Origin: Anaerolineales bacterium
Lineage (GTDB): Bacteria; Chloroflexota; Anaerolineae; 4572-78; J111
Assembly (NCBI GenBank): GCA_020634935.1
Contig: JACKAT010000027.1
Coordinates: forward strand, 1-64,000
Reading direction: 5' to 3'
Length of the DNA stretch: 64,000 nucleotides
Shown here: positions 41,412 through 50,560 of the stretch, one piece after another
How positions within the stretch are numbered: the first letter of the stretch is position 1
Layout: every line of letters begins with the position of its first letter
Notes under the pieces: generated by a model
Seen by the model: the letters and a program-made list of their open reading frames with translations, nothing else
Told to the model about the DNA's origin: nothing
Database searches by the model: none
Made by a program: the position numbers and the translations under genes

Positions 41412-41861
41412 ATGCGCGCTATTTTACAACGCGTCCGGCAGGGCCACGTCACAGTAAATAATCAAATTGTTGGTCAAGTGGGACATGGGTATGTCATCCT
41501 CTTGGGGATCACCCATGACGATGGACCGCCTGAGGTCAAGAAATTGGCTGAGAAAACGGCTCACCTGCGCGTATTTGAAGACGAGCAGGGCAAGATGAAT
41601 CGATCTGTCTTAGAGGTGGCTGGGGAAATATTAGTTATCTCTCAATTTACGCTGTATGCCGATGCCAAAAAAGGGCGGCGACCCAGTTTTACCCAGGCCG
41701 CCGCTCCTGATCAGGCTGAACCTCTTGTGGTCCAATTTGTTGAGACGCTGCGCCAATTAGGTCTTCAAAAGGTCGAAACCGGTGTTTTTGGCGCGCACAT
41801 GATGGTTCATATTGAAAACGACGGGCCGGTGACCATTATCCTTGACACTGCCGTGCTCTAA
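41412..41861 (+). CDS. dtd: D-aminoacyl-tRNA deacylase
   Basis: The 149-residue protein starts at ATG 41412 with GGAGGTG upstream. It removes D-amino acids (and glycine) mischarged on tRNAs. Motifs are MRAILQRV at the N-terminus, the catalytic-site SQFTLYAD, and GAHMMVHIENDGPVT near the C-terminus carrying the family's NDGPVT element. The usual Gly-cisPro motif is replaced here by the closely related GAHM context, as in normal Dtd. Its stop codon lies at the left boundary of a MITE-like element. Confidence 0.96.
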   Translation: MRAILQRVRQGHVTVNNQIVGQVGHGYVILLGITHDDGPPEVKKLAEKTAHLRVFEDEQGKMNRSVLEVAGEILVISQFTLYADAKKGRRPSFTQAAAPDQAEPLVVQFVETLRQLGLQKVETGVFGAHMMVHIENDGPVTIILDTAVL

Positions 41862-42003
41862 GAGGCTGCTTTAAAGGTCTCTTAGGGTCCACAGATAGAC
41901 CCAGATGATCACTGATATTATCAAAATTTGGATAAAAATCGGTGACTATCCGTGTAAATCTGTGGACAACTCTATAAACTCCCCCTGTTAAAACAGCTTC
42001 TAA
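41857..42003. mobile_element. MITE-like element family B, copy 3
   Basis: The ends read TCTAAGAGGCTGCTTTAAAGG and TGTTAAAACAGCTTCTAAAG. The interior is about 90% identical by eye to 7466-7612. It fills the whole gap between the convergent dtd and glucan phosphorylase genes, and its first bases include the dtd stop codon. Confidence 0.8.
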
Positions 42004-42006
42004 AGA

Positions 42007-44157
42007 TTACTCCATGCTCGGTACATACAGATCATTGGTGTAATCCTTAATCATACGAGTCATACTAAATTGCGGCGCTACTGTGCGAATCGACTCTTTG
42101 ACGTATTGCACCCACTGGTGCGGAATACCGTCACCATTACGATTATAAAAGGCCGGTACAAGCTGCTGTTCGAGCGTCTCATAGATAGACGTGGCGTCGG
42201 CGTGGTTTTGATCATACTCATTGTTATATTGGGCGTTGGCATCGCCGATCGACCAGCCGTTTTTGCTATTATACGCTTCATCCCACCAACCATCTAAGAT
42301 GGAGAAGTTGGGCGAGCCGTTAAGGGCCGCTTTTTCACCGCTGGTCCCGCTGGCCTCCATGGGGCGGCGTGGGGTGTTCATCCAGACATCGACTCCGGCC
42401 AGCATATTGCGGGACACATTCATATCATAATCTTCGATAAAAATGAGATGCCCCGCCAACCCGGCTTCGTGCGAGCGATAATAGACCTCGCGGATAAAGT
42501 TTTTGCCCGGTTCGTCGCGCGGGTGGGCCTTACCCGAAAAGACAAATTGGACCGCGCCGCCGCCGCTGCCGTGGACGATACGTTTGAGACGTTCGGTATC
42601 GTGGAAAATGAGGGTCGCCCGCTTGTACGTCGCAAAGCGGCGAGCAAAGCCAATCGTCAGCGTTTTGGAGTTGAACAGATTTTTAACCGACTGAATCTCG
42701 TTAGGATGCATCCCCAGGCGGATCATCCGCTGACGGGTGCGCAGTCGAATGAAATCAACCAATCTGGCCCGCAACTGGTTCATAATCTCCCACAGTTCTT
42801 CATCAGGCACGTCCATTATCGTATTCCACATGGCCTGATCATCGATGTTCAACGGCCAGTCAGAGCCAAACTGTCTGTCATACAACGCTTTTAGCTCGGG
42901 GGCCAGCCAGGTTTCGGTGTGAATGCCGTTGGTCACGTAGGAGATCGGTACATCGTCAGTTTCGCGGTTGGGCCACAGCCAGTTCCACATTTTGCGCGAG
43001 ACTTCCCCATGCAGTTTACTAACCCCATTCGCCCGGCCGGACATTTTCAAAGCCAGTACGGTCATACTGAACGACGGTCCCCAGCTTTGATCTTGCCGGG
43101 CCAGATCCAAAAAGTCCTCCCGGCTGATCTTGAGATCATCGTGCCAGGTGGGGAAATAGCGATCCATCATATGGAACGGAAACGCATCGTGACCGGCCGG
43201 CACCGGGGTGTGGGTAGTAAAGACAGAACTTTTGCGAATAACGTCGGCTGCTTCGTTAAACGTTTTGCCGTTGGCCACCAATTCTCTGCCCCGCTCCAGC
43301 ACCATAAAGGCCGAGTGTCCTTCATTCATATGCCACACCGCCGGTTCGATGCCCAATTTTCGCAGCGCCCGCACCCCGCCAATGCCTAAGACCATCTCCT
43401 GAGCCAGGCGCATCTCTTCGTCGCCGCCGTACAGCCGGGCCGAAAGTTCGCGGTCAGGTTCGGCATTAGGATGAATATCGGTATCCATCAGATAGAGCGG
43501 CACAATGCCCACCTGAATTTTGTAAACCTTGGCATAAACCAGGCGATCCGGCAGGTTGTTGCGGGCCGGCAGCGAGACGGACACGACAATTTCTTTGCCG
43601 TCGGGGGTAAACGCCGGCTGGGCCGGCACTTCAGCGAAGCGCACTTTGGTGTAGATGGCTTCCTGATCGCCGTTAGGTGTGATAACTTGTCTAAAGTACC
43701 CCTGGGGATAAATAAACCCTACCCCAATAAAGGGCAGCCCCAAATCACTGGCTTCTTTGGTATGGTCGCCGGACAAAATCCCCAAACCGCCGGAGTAAAT
43801 GGGCAAACATTCGTGCAACCCAAACTCGGCCGAGAAGTAGGCAATTGGCTTATCGATTTTATCAGGATAGGTTTGTTTAAACCAGGTGTCTTCATACACC
43901 TGATACTTGTCGAACGCAATTAAAACCTCGTGGTAGGCTTTAATAAAATCAGCGGTATTGGCCGCTTTATCCAAATCCGACTGCCGGACTGAGGATAAAA
44001 AGAGAACAGGATTGTGGTAGACGTCTTCCCAAAGCTGGGCGTCGATCATTTTGAACAGTTCTTGCGCTTCCGGATGCCAACTCCACCATAAATTGTAGGC
44101 AACATCGATGATGCGGTTGATCCGCTCCGGGATAGGCATAAAGCCAACGGTCTTCAT
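42007..44157 (-). CDS. Alpha-glucan (glycogen/starch) phosphorylase, GT35
   Basis: The 716-residue protein starts at ATG 44157 (GGAAGGAG upstream; the longer frame is unsupported). It cleaves alpha-1,4-glucans with phosphate to glucose-1-phosphate. Motifs are NLWWSWHPEAQELF, AYFSAEFGLHECLPIYSGGL, VWHMNEGHSAFMVLE, NGIHTETWLAPE, RFATYKRATLIF and SGTSGEKAALNGSPNFSILD with the pyridoxal-phosphate lysine. This is the short TIGR02094-type subfamily lacking the N-terminal regulatory region of the animal/E. coli enzyme. Involved in reserve polysaccharide use. No glgA, glgB or glgC is nearby. Confidence 0.94.
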   Translation of the reverse strand: MKTVGFMPIPERINRIIDVAYNLWWSWHPEAQELFKMIDAQLWEDVYHNPVLFLSSVRQSDLDKAANTADFIKAYHEVLIAFDKYQVYEDTWFKQTYPDKIDKPIAYFSAEFGLHECLPIYSGGLGILSGDHTKEASDLGLPFIGVGFIYPQGYFRQVITPNGDQEAIYTKVRFAEVPAQPAFTPDGKEIVVSVSLPARNNLPDRLVYAKVYKIQVGIVPLYLMDTDIHPNAEPDRELSARLYGGDEEMRLAQEMVLGIGGVRALRKLGIEPAVWHMNEGHSAFMVLERGRELVANGKTFNEAADVIRKSSVFTTHTPVPAGHDAFPFHMMDRYFPTWHDDLKISREDFLDLARQDQSWGPSFSMTVLALKMSGRANGVSKLHGEVSRKMWNWLWPNRETDDVPISYVTNGIHTETWLAPELKALYDRQFGSDWPLNIDDQAMWNTIMDVPDEELWEIMNQLRARLVDFIRLRTRQRMIRLGMHPNEIQSVKNLFNSKTLTIGFARRFATYKRATLIFHDTERLKRIVHGSGGGAVQFVFSGKAHPRDEPGKNFIREVYYRSHEAGLAGHLIFIEDYDMNVSRNMLAGVDVWMNTPRRPMEASGTSGEKAALNGSPNFSILDGWWDEAYNSKNGWSIGDANAQYNNEYDQNHADATSIYETLEQQLVPAFYNRNGDGIPHQWVQYVKESIRTVAPQFSMTRMIKDYTNDLYVPSME

Positions 44158-44288
44158 TGATACTATCTCCTTCCTCTCAACAAATACTGGAATATCCCAA
44201 TAATGGCTGCTTGAACGGTACACACCTGAGCGTGATTAAATAGTGGTCAAGCTCCGGTGGAGATCACTTGGATATACGGTGTTGGTTT

Positions 44289-44840
44289 TCAAGGTCGTTC
44301 GGGACGCGACTTAAACTCAGCCAGGGCGATTATCTCATCACGGTGGCCTCGTTCGTGGCGATAGGGGATGCGCAGGATACTGGCCAGCGTCACCGGATCG
44401 CCCCAAGTTGGGTGCGCCCCCACCCGATTTAAAGATTCTTCCGAAATGTTAGCTAACAAATCCAATAAATCTTGGTGGGACTTGGTTAGAGCAGCGATAG
44501 CTTGTGGCCAGGTATAGCCAGCCCGCTCGGCTACTGCTCGATTATTCCATGCTTCTTGATTAAACGCAATTTCGTAACAGAGTGGTGAAATGGGGCAATC
44601 TTCATTAAGAATGCGGTGAGCAAAGTGGATAATCGACTCTTCCACTGCCGCCAGATGAGTTACGTGTTCCTTTACGCTCCAGGCGTCGGGCCGGGGGCGA
44701 AACGTGGCTGTTTCTTGATCGATATTACGAATAAGTTGAAGGGTGCTTTGCCGGCTTTCCCGCAGCTTTTGGCGAATCTCGGCGATCGGTGAGCGGTCCA
44801 TGAGGCGACTAACAGCCCTAGATAGCTGCCGAACGCTCAC
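44289..44840 (-). CDS. DinB/YfiT-like four-helix protein
   Basis: The 183-residue protein has the DinB-like pattern: RPRPDAWSVKEHVTHLAAVE with the first metal-ligand His, and PYRHERGHRDEIIAL with the C-terminal His pair. These proteins often act as thiol-dependent transferases, but the substrate is unknown. The assigned GTG start overlaps the DUF4126 gene by 23 bases and no good ribosome-binding site is visible. An ATG at 44801 is an alternative start. Confidence 0.82.
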   Translation of the reverse strand: MSVRQLSRAVSRLMDRSPIAEIRQKLRESRQSTLQLIRNIDQETATFRPRPDAWSVKEHVTHLAAVEESIIHFAHRILNEDCPISPLCYEIAFNQEAWNNRAVAERAGYTWPQAIAALTKSHQDLLDLLANISEESLNRVGAHPTWGDPVTLASILRIPYRHERGHRDEIIALAEFKSRPERP

Positions 44841-45387
44841 GGCGGCGATTGCGCCACCAGAAATACATAATCGCCAGGAAGATAACCGTCAAAAAGACCA
44901 GCAGCGGCAGCAAGATGGCCATCACTGTGCCAATGAAGGCTAAAATATCTTCGATAATACTGACCGCCCAGTTGCCCATGCCACCGGTGGTCGCCGTCAC
45001 AGCCGGTCGAACCGTGGTTTTGGCGACGTGAACCCCCCCCGCCAGCAGCAGACCAGCCACCAGCGCCAACCCCGGATGAAGTTCGCCAACCACACCGGAA
45101 TTTGACGCAAACAGAATTGCGCCGGCGGCCGGGCGGCCAACCGTTTGGATGATGTCATTAAGCGTGTCCACTGCCGGAATTTTATCTACAGTCATCTCGA
45201 TCAACAGCAGCACGGCCAAAATACCGATCACCCACCAACTGGTCAACACGTTCCAGGGTTCATTCAATTGCACTAAATTGGTAAATCGAGCCGTTAGGGC
45301 CACAATCAGCAGCGGCAAATAGGCATTTAATCCGGCCGAAGTCGATAAACCAAAGGCGGTCATTACGTTTGATAAGGCTTCAACCAT
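44818..45387 (-). CDS. DUF4126 membrane protein
   Basis: The 189-residue protein from ATG 45387 (AAGGAG upstream) has about five membrane helices and the family's N-terminal GLSTSAGLNAYLPLLIVAL motif. VDKIPAVDTLNDIIQTVGRP and a final basic RNRRRERS cytoplasmic end are further features. Function is unknown in the family. The 3' end overlaps the DinB-like gene, suggesting co-expression. Confidence 0.85.
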   Translation of the reverse strand: MVEALSNVMTAFGLSTSAGLNAYLPLLIVALTARFTNLVQLNEPWNVLTSWWVIGILAVLLLIEMTVDKIPAVDTLNDIIQTVGRPAAGAILFASNSGVVGELHPGLALVAGLLLAGGVHVAKTTVRPAVTATTGGMGNWAVSIIEDILAFIGTVMAILLPLLVFLTVIFLAIMYFWWRNRRRERSAAI

Positions 45388-45603
45388 CACTTACTCCTTC
45401 ATATCCATCCAACACTGACGCTTCATCCGCGGTATCTTACGTTATTCCTTATTGATATAGACACCTTTGCCCCGAAAAAGTCACACGGTGATTATAGCCA
45501 ATTTGTACCAACGCCCCAAAACAGTAGATCTCCCAAATTGGGAAGTAGGAAGTAAGAGGAGAACCCCCTACTAATACTCCCTACTTCCTTTTTTATTAAG
45601 CTG

Positions 45604-46272
45604 TTACATCATCGGCGATTTTCGCGCTAACTGGCCGTAGAGATTGGCCGAGACCAAATAAGACCAGAAAAAGGTGAAGAACACGCCGACTAGGCACAAA
45701 ATTATCCCAAAAGCAGCAATCACAGATGCGACCCAACTCAGCAAGACAACAATAATATAATCCCCAATGTTCGTTCTTATAAAGCTAAAGATGTCTCCAA
45801 ATTGGAAAGCCGCGCCTAATGTATCAAATTGAGCATACCGGATGACCGCAGCCGGGACAAATAAATTACAGATAAGGCTCACAATGGCCTGTAGACAATT
45901 TAAACAGACCGCGACAAGGGTCAAATTTTGGGCCGTATCGGGATCGAGTTGCGGTCCGACCCCCTGGATAATACCGGCTCCACAAGCTAGAATAATGGAA
46001 GGAATGTTATAGACAAGGGTTATGACCACCACAAATAAACCTGTCTTAAACAGGCCCCCCCAATCAGACCATTCCGGCAGTGGCCGGGACTGGCCATCTC
46101 GAACATTCTTCAAAACCTGGACCATATACCCACTTAAGGGTAAAAATAAAACAATACCTATCAGAATAGGCGACAGAATGGCCCCTACTAGCGCGACAGC
46201 ACCACCAATCGCTAGTTTTTTGATCCACTCTTCATCATCAAACATATAAGTAAATGCGGATCCAATGTCCAT
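45604..46272 (-). CDS. DUF4013 membrane protein
   Basis: The 222-residue protein has the characteristic opening IGSAFTYMFDDEEWIKKLAI and the RPLPEWSDWGGLFKTGL element between hydrophobic segments; about five to six helices. The family is uncharacterised and frequent in archaea and Chloroflexota. GAGGAGG lies 13 bases before the ATG, a longer spacing than usual. It stands alone. Confidence 0.85.
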   Translation of the reverse strand: MDIGSAFTYMFDDEEWIKKLAIGGAVALVGAILSPILIGIVLFLPLSGYMVQVLKNVRDGQSRPLPEWSDWGGLFKTGLFVVVITLVYNIPSIILACGAGIIQGVGPQLDPDTAQNLTLVAVCLNCLQAIVSLICNLFVPAAVIRYAQFDTLGAAFQFGDIFSFIRTNIGDYIIVVLLSWVASVIAAFGIILCLVGVFFTFFWSYLVSANLYGQLARKSPMM

Positions 46273-46552
46273 ATGTGTAGAATTGCCTCCTCAAATGAAA
46301 TTTAGAATGAACTTAAATTTTGGGGTTGTTTATTTAACCCCTTGCTGTATCTAACTGATGAGCCTTGTTGTTTTAATAGGATGAGATTTTGGGTGAAAGT
46401 GTTTGTGGGGTATTATTTATATAATCCGATTCCTCTCTCGAACATAAGATCTGTGGCATATCGGTCAGTGAACTGCCTCCCAATTATACCAAACCTCGTT
46501 CTAGCTGACAATAATTCAAAAATTTATGTCGATTTCCCACCTTAACTTAATT

Positions 46553-46604
46553 TTGAGAAGATGGAACGGGTGTGCTATACTATCTCGCTAACGGACATCC
46601 GTTC
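46553..46604 (+). promoter_or_regulatory. recN promoter with LexA-type operator
   Basis: TTGAGA (46553-46558), a 17-base spacer and TATACT (46576-46581) are followed 11 bases later by GGAC-ATCC-GTTC (46593-46604). This is one mismatch from GAAC-N4-GTTC and closely matches the site GAACATTCGTTC at 27191. recN is a classic SOS gene, so this is probably its LexA-controlled promoter. It leaves an unusually long leader of about 300 bases. Confidence 0.7.
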
Positions 46605-46645
46605 AATTTGATAAATATTTGGTCTCCAAAGTTGACGTTAAACCT

Positions 46646-46713
46646 GTAGACCGCCGACCGCTGACCGCCCATAAGAGCGGTTGTTTTTCGGCGGTCAGCT
46701 AGCGGTGGTCTAC
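46646..46713 (+). ncRNA. recN leader hairpin 1
   Basis: GTAGACC...CTGACCGCC (46646-46669) pairs with GGCGGTCAG...GGTCTAC (46690-46713), making a long imperfect hairpin in the presumed recN 5' leader. No known riboswitch class was recognised. Confidence 0.45.
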
Positions 46714-46766
46714 GGTCGAGGTATCGAAATTTCGATCAAATCGCAAAATATATTATTGTAAAGTCT

Positions 46767-46824
46767 CAGGGTAGCCGTATTGCAAAACAATCGATATGCT
46801 TAATTTTGCAACCCGGCTACCCTG
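46767..46824 (+). ncRNA. recN leader hairpin 2
   Basis: CAGGGTAGCC / GGCTACCCTG (10-bp perfect outer stem) with an inner TTGCAAAA / TTTTGCAA stem forms a second strong structure 75 bases before the recN start. It could attenuate or stabilise the transcript. Confidence 0.45.
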
Positions 46825-46899
46825 CTCCTTTGTAACATCATTACGAAACAGTCGAAAAAAAGTTGCAGTCTGTAATCGTATTACACAGGAATTTATCCG

Positions 46900-48693
46900 A
46901 TGCTTGTAGAGCTAAATATTGAAGATTTCGCCATTATCGAGCAATTAAATCTTAAATTTTCTGAAGGCTTCAATGTTCTAACCGGCGAGACCGGCGCCGG
47001 CAAATCGATTATCATCGACGCCGTGACGATGCTGTTAGGCGGCCGGGGCGATTCCACTTTTATTCGAGCCGGCAGCGACCGGGCCAGAATCGAGGGCCTT
47101 TTCCGCCTGTCGCCGCCGCTGCGCACCGCCGTCGACCCCATTCTGGCCGAAGAAGGGCTGGAAGGTGATAACCCCGATATCCTTATTTTAGGCCGCGAAC
47201 TCCGCAGCACTGGCCGCAGCTTTTGCCGGGTCAACGGCAGTACCGTCAACCTGAGCTTATTGGAAAAGATTGCGGCTCAACTGGTAGACATCCACGGCCA
47301 AAATGAACATATTAGCCTCATGCAAGTCCGGCAGCATCTCACCTTTTTAGACCGGTACGCCGGCTTGTCAAGCCAGCGGAACCAGTTAGCAGCAGAGGTT
47401 CGCCAATTGCGCCGCATTCGCCAGGAACTGGCCGACCTCCAGCGCGACGAGCAGTTTCTGGCCCGCCGCATTGACCAACTCACCTTTCAGGTTGAAGAAA
47501 TCACCATGGCCAACCTGAAGCCGGGTGAAGAGATCGAACTCAACGCCGAGCGGAATCGCCTGGCCAATGCCGAACAACTCAGCCAACTCAGTGCCGAAGC
47601 CTACGCCCTCCTGGTTGAAGCCGGCAGCGATGAGCAATTCTCGATCCTCGATCTGCTGGGCCAGTTGACCCGGGTGATGAACAATCTGGCCAAGCTCGAT
47701 GAGGACTGGTCTGAAAAACGGGAAATGGTTGACAATCTAACCTATCAGGTCGAGGACGTCGCTACCTTCGTCCGTGATTATAACGAAAACATCGATTTCA
47801 ACCCGCTGCGGCTCCAGGAAATTGAAGAGCGGCTGGGCTTGATTTTCTCTTTAAAGCGAAAATACGGGGCTACGGTCGAAGATATTCTTGAATTTGGCCG
47901 CAAAGCTCAGCTTGAATTGGACAATATCAGCCACAGCGAGGAACGCATCGAGGCCTTGAAAGCCGAACAAGAGACGTTCCGGCAAAAAATTGGTCAGTTG
48001 GCCCTGGCTCTTTCGGAGGCTCGCCGGCAGGCAGGAAAAACGCTGGCCGTGGGGGTGGAAACCGAACTGGCCGACTTAAGCATGGAAAAGGCCAAATTTG
48101 CCGTTGACATTCAATGGAACGAAGCCGCCGACGGCGTCTATGTTGAAGCGAAACCGGGCGAGGTGGTAACCGTGGCCTGCGATGACACCGGCATCGATCG
48201 CGTTGAATTTTTAATCTCGCCTAACCCCGGCGAACCGCTCAAACCGTTGGCCAAAGTCGCCTCCGGCGGCGAAACCAGCCGGATTATGCTGGCCCTCAAG
48301 AACGTGCTGGCCATCGCTGACGAAACCCCTACCCTTATCTTCGACGAGATCGATCAGGGTATCGGCGGCCGTATCGGCGGTGTGGTTGGCCAAAAGTTGT
48401 GGATGCTGGCCAGTCAGGGGCATCACCAGGTTTTGTGCGTCACCCACTTGCCCCAAATTGCCGGATACGCCGAACTGCACTATCACGTTGCCAAGCAGGT
48501 CAGCGGCGGGCGTACCAAAACCGATATCCAAGCGCTGACCGGAGAAGCTCAAATCAACGAAATGGCTCAAATGTTAGGCATCCTCAGCGACAGCACCCGC
48601 CAAAGCGCTCGCGAAATCCTCAAGGAAGCCGCTGCCGCCAAATCGACCAAGCCTAACTTAGAAACTTATCTTTCGACAATAAATACACTGTAA
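46900..48693 (+). CDS. recN: DNA repair protein RecN
   Basis: The 597-residue SMC-like ATPase acts in double-strand-break repair. Walker A is TGETGAGKS (28-36) after MLVELNIEDFAIIEQLNL. A central coiled coil runs from about 150 to 365. The ABC signature is VASGGETSRIMLALK, Walker B is PTLIFDEIDQGIGG, and the H-loop region is LCVTHLPQIAGYA. The length is slightly above typical. AGGA lies before the ATG. The upstream region carries an SOS-type site and two leader hairpins. Confidence 0.97.
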   Translation: MLVELNIEDFAIIEQLNLKFSEGFNVLTGETGAGKSIIIDAVTMLLGGRGDSTFIRAGSDRARIEGLFRLSPPLRTAVDPILAEEGLEGDNPDILILGRELRSTGRSFCRVNGSTVNLSLLEKIAAQLVDIHGQNEHISLMQVRQHLTFLDRYAGLSSQRNQLAAEVRQLRRIRQELADLQRDEQFLARRIDQLTFQVEEITMANLKPGEEIELNAERNRLANAEQLSQLSAEAYALLVEAGSDEQFSILDLLGQLTRVMNNLAKLDEDWSEKREMVDNLTYQVEDVATFVRDYNENIDFNPLRLQEIEERLGLIFSLKRKYGATVEDILEFGRKAQLELDNISHSEERIEALKAEQETFRQKIGQLALALSEARRQAGKTLAVGVETELADLSMEKAKFAVDIQWNEAADGVYVEAKPGEVVTVACDDTGIDRVEFLISPNPGEPLKPLAKVASGGETSRIMLALKNVLAIADETPTLIFDEIDQGIGGRIGGVVGQKLWMLASQGHHQVLCVTHLPQIAGYAELHYHVAKQVSGGRTKTDIQALTGEAQINEMAQMLGILSDSTRQSAREILKEAAAAKSTKPNLETYLSTINTL

Positions 48694-48718
48694 ATTAAGT
48701 CATTAAGCTTTTGTCATG

Positions 48719-48780
48719 GCGAGCGAAGCGAAGCCATCTCCTCCTCCGAACGTGGAGATGGCTTTGTCGTTCCGCCTCGC
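48719..48780. repeat. REP-like inverted repeat after recN
   Basis: GCGAGCGAAGCGAAGCCATCTC and GAGATGGCTTTGTCG...CGCCTCGC form an imperfect stem-loop. It resembles extragenic palindromes of many genomes and may stabilise or end the recN transcript. Confidence 0.6.
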
Positions 48781-48841
48781 CCTGACCATAACCCCCAAAA
48801 ACTTAATTTACGCTGTAATAAAACTACCTTAAGAACAAAAC

Positions 48842-49135
48842 GTGGCTAAACTTCTGTCACTATGGCTGACGAGCAAACTATTCCAACCCATTGGTTTGAT
48901 CAATAAGGTGGGGCTCAAAGTTGTACGTCATCATTTTATTAATGGCATAGCGGAGATACGAGTTGCCGTCGGATTCTTTACGGTGCGTGGGTATAATTTA
49001 ATTCGTAAATCAGCAAAAGGTAAAAAACTCTTTATCCTGGTAGGCGTAAAAGAACCTGACCAGAAACGCGTAGAATTTATGTTGATTTCAACGGTATACG
49101 ACAATACCGTAATGTCTCAATGTAAAACCTGTTAG
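48842..49135 (+). pseudogene. Fragment resembling the N-terminal PLD-like domain of a helicase-type protein
   Basis: The 97-codon frame (GTG start, no clear ribosome-binding site) contains IRVAVGFFTVRGYNLIRKSA and KKLFILVGVKEPDQKR. This is the pattern of the first strand-helix unit of phospholipase D-like domains in restriction or DEAD-box helicase proteins. The full proteins are many hundreds of residues long and no continuation is present. Codon usage is AT-richer than neighbours. A decayed remnant of a defence-type gene is the best guess. Confidence 0.45.
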
Positions 49136-49228
49136 GTCTTCTTACAGGCGGAGGTCTAGCAGTAAAAGCCTAACCCCCTACGCCCCAACCTCCAGTTCGA
49201 TATCGCTAACCCCGAACAGGGCATCTTC

Positions 49229-50491
49229 CTAATTGCCGACGATCAGACTCGAACGCGCATCGAGGCGTGGGCTTAAACCCCACATTGCCACAGCCCACAC
49301 CAACCAGGCGCCGTATAAACGCGGATAAGCCAGCAGCGCCCACCACCCGACCGCCCAGCCGGTTGACTTAAACGGAATCGGCGCGATCATCAGCAGTAGG
49401 GCCGCGCCCAAGGCCAGCCAGCCTGCCCAATCAGCCGCCGTCTCAACGGGTCGGCGCAGTAGGTCGGTGATCACCACGAACATCGAACCCAATAGCAGGA
49501 CGAAATGATACTCCTCGGCCACCGGCAGCAGGACGATGGTCAGCGGCAGCAGGGCCGCAAACAGCCGGGCGGGGTCGCTGCGCCGGCCGATCCAGAGGGT
49601 GGCTCCGAGAGACACAATCCGGATTATCGACGGCAGCACACTAGCCACAACCGGCCACGGCCCGATCGGCGCGGGATTCCACTGCGGGTCGTAGCTAAAC
49701 AGGTGGGTCAGCAGGCCGGTGGTGGTTTGATAGGCGGGTACGGCCAGTGCGCCCCGCCGGCTAAAGGCGCTAACGGCGGCCGGGTAAGCTAGCCAGGTGT
49801 CGAAGCCAAGCCAGGGCAGGCTAAACACCGCCACGAGGAGTATCGTACCGCCGCCCCACAACAGCGCCCGCCAGCGGCCGTGCAGTAGCGGGACCACCCA
49901 CAAAAACAGTCCCGATGTTTTCAAAATAAAGGCCAGCCCCAGCAAGCCGCCAACCAGTCCATCGCGCCGATAAACCAGCCCCAACAGCGCCAACGCCAGC
50001 AGCCCGCCCAACACCAGGTAAGTTTGGCCGACCGCCAAATTAGCCCCCACCGCCGGCAGCAGCGCGATTAGCCCCACCAGCAATATCCAGCCGCTAGCCT
50101 CCGGCGACTGTCCCAGACCCAGTCCCACGCCCACCAACACCCCACACGTGGCCAGCAGCGCCGCCAGACTGACTACCAGCCAGGCATCACGGGCCGCCTG
50201 CGGCGGGAGGCCGGCCAGCGGCAGCGCCAGCAGCGCCACGGTCGGTAGGTTGGGTGTAAATATTTCGTACACGGCCGGGCCGGTGTACGTTTGCACTTGC
50301 CCGGCAAACCAGTCGTCGTCATACACCGCCGGTCCAAAGTCACCGCCAATCAGCAGCCGGGCCGCGGTGTAATGACCGACAAAGCCGTGGGTCACTGCTC
50401 CCCAAGATGGCCCCAACTGCCAGGCCAGGATATACCCCCACACGGCCAGCCAGCCCAGCAGCAGCCCCGCTCGTCTTAAGAATTTGCTCAA
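49229..50491 (-). CDS. GT87-type (DUF2029) membrane glycosyltransferase
   Basis: The 420-residue protein is taken from TTG 50491, which has GAGG 6 bases upstream. The frame continues upstream through tetranucleotide repeats without a good start. At least ten hydrophobic segments are seen. The first extracytoplasmic loop has the motif GGDFGPAVYDDDWFAGQ with acidic residues as in polyprenol-phosphate-mannose transferases of the GT-C class. FILKTSGLFLWVVPLLHGRW is typical of the DUF2029 core. The likely role is adding a sugar from a lipid donor to a cell-envelope glycan. It is divergent from the pentapeptide gene. Confidence 0.75.
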   Translation of the reverse strand: MSKFLRRAGLLLGWLAVWGYILAWQLGPSWGAVTHGFVGHYTAARLLIGGDFGPAVYDDDWFAGQVQTYTGPAVYEIFTPNLPTVALLALPLAGLPPQAARDAWLVVSLAALLATCGVLVGVGLGLGQSPEASGWILLVGLIALLPAVGANLAVGQTYLVLGGLLALALLGLVYRRDGLVGGLLGLAFILKTSGLFLWVVPLLHGRWRALLWGGGTILLVAVFSLPWLGFDTWLAYPAAVSAFSRRGALAVPAYQTTTGLLTHLFSYDPQWNPAPIGPWPVVASVLPSIIRIVSLGATLWIGRRSDPARLFAALLPLTIVLLPVAEEYHFVLLLGSMFVVITDLLRRPVETAADWAGWLALGAALLLMIAPIPFKSTGWAVGWWALLAYPRLYGAWLVWAVAMWGLSPRLDARSSLIVGN

Positions 50492-50500
50492 AAGAGACCT

Positions 50501-50560
50501 CACAAACCAACCAACAAACAAACTAACTAACCATCCAACAAACCATCCACCCAGTTTATT
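50501..50560. repeat. Tetranucleotide-rich low-complexity tract
   Basis: The plus strand is a run of CAAC, AAAC, AACT and CATC units between the divergent glycosyltransferase and pentapeptide genes. On the minus strand it would encode repeated WFVGW-type residues if the glycosyltransferase started earlier. Length changes here could shift that frame or the promoter spacing. Confidence 0.6.

Noticed and set aside
45541..45600. Hairpin GGAAGTAGG / CCTACTTCC with a T-tract as terminator of the DUF4013 gene
   Set aside because: The T-tract follows the stem on the plus strand, opposite to the DUF4013 transcript, and no plus-strand gene ends there.
46342..46545. A 67-codon plus-strand frame upstream of recN
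   Set aside because: There is no ribosome-binding site and the AT-rich composition matches intergenic sequence.
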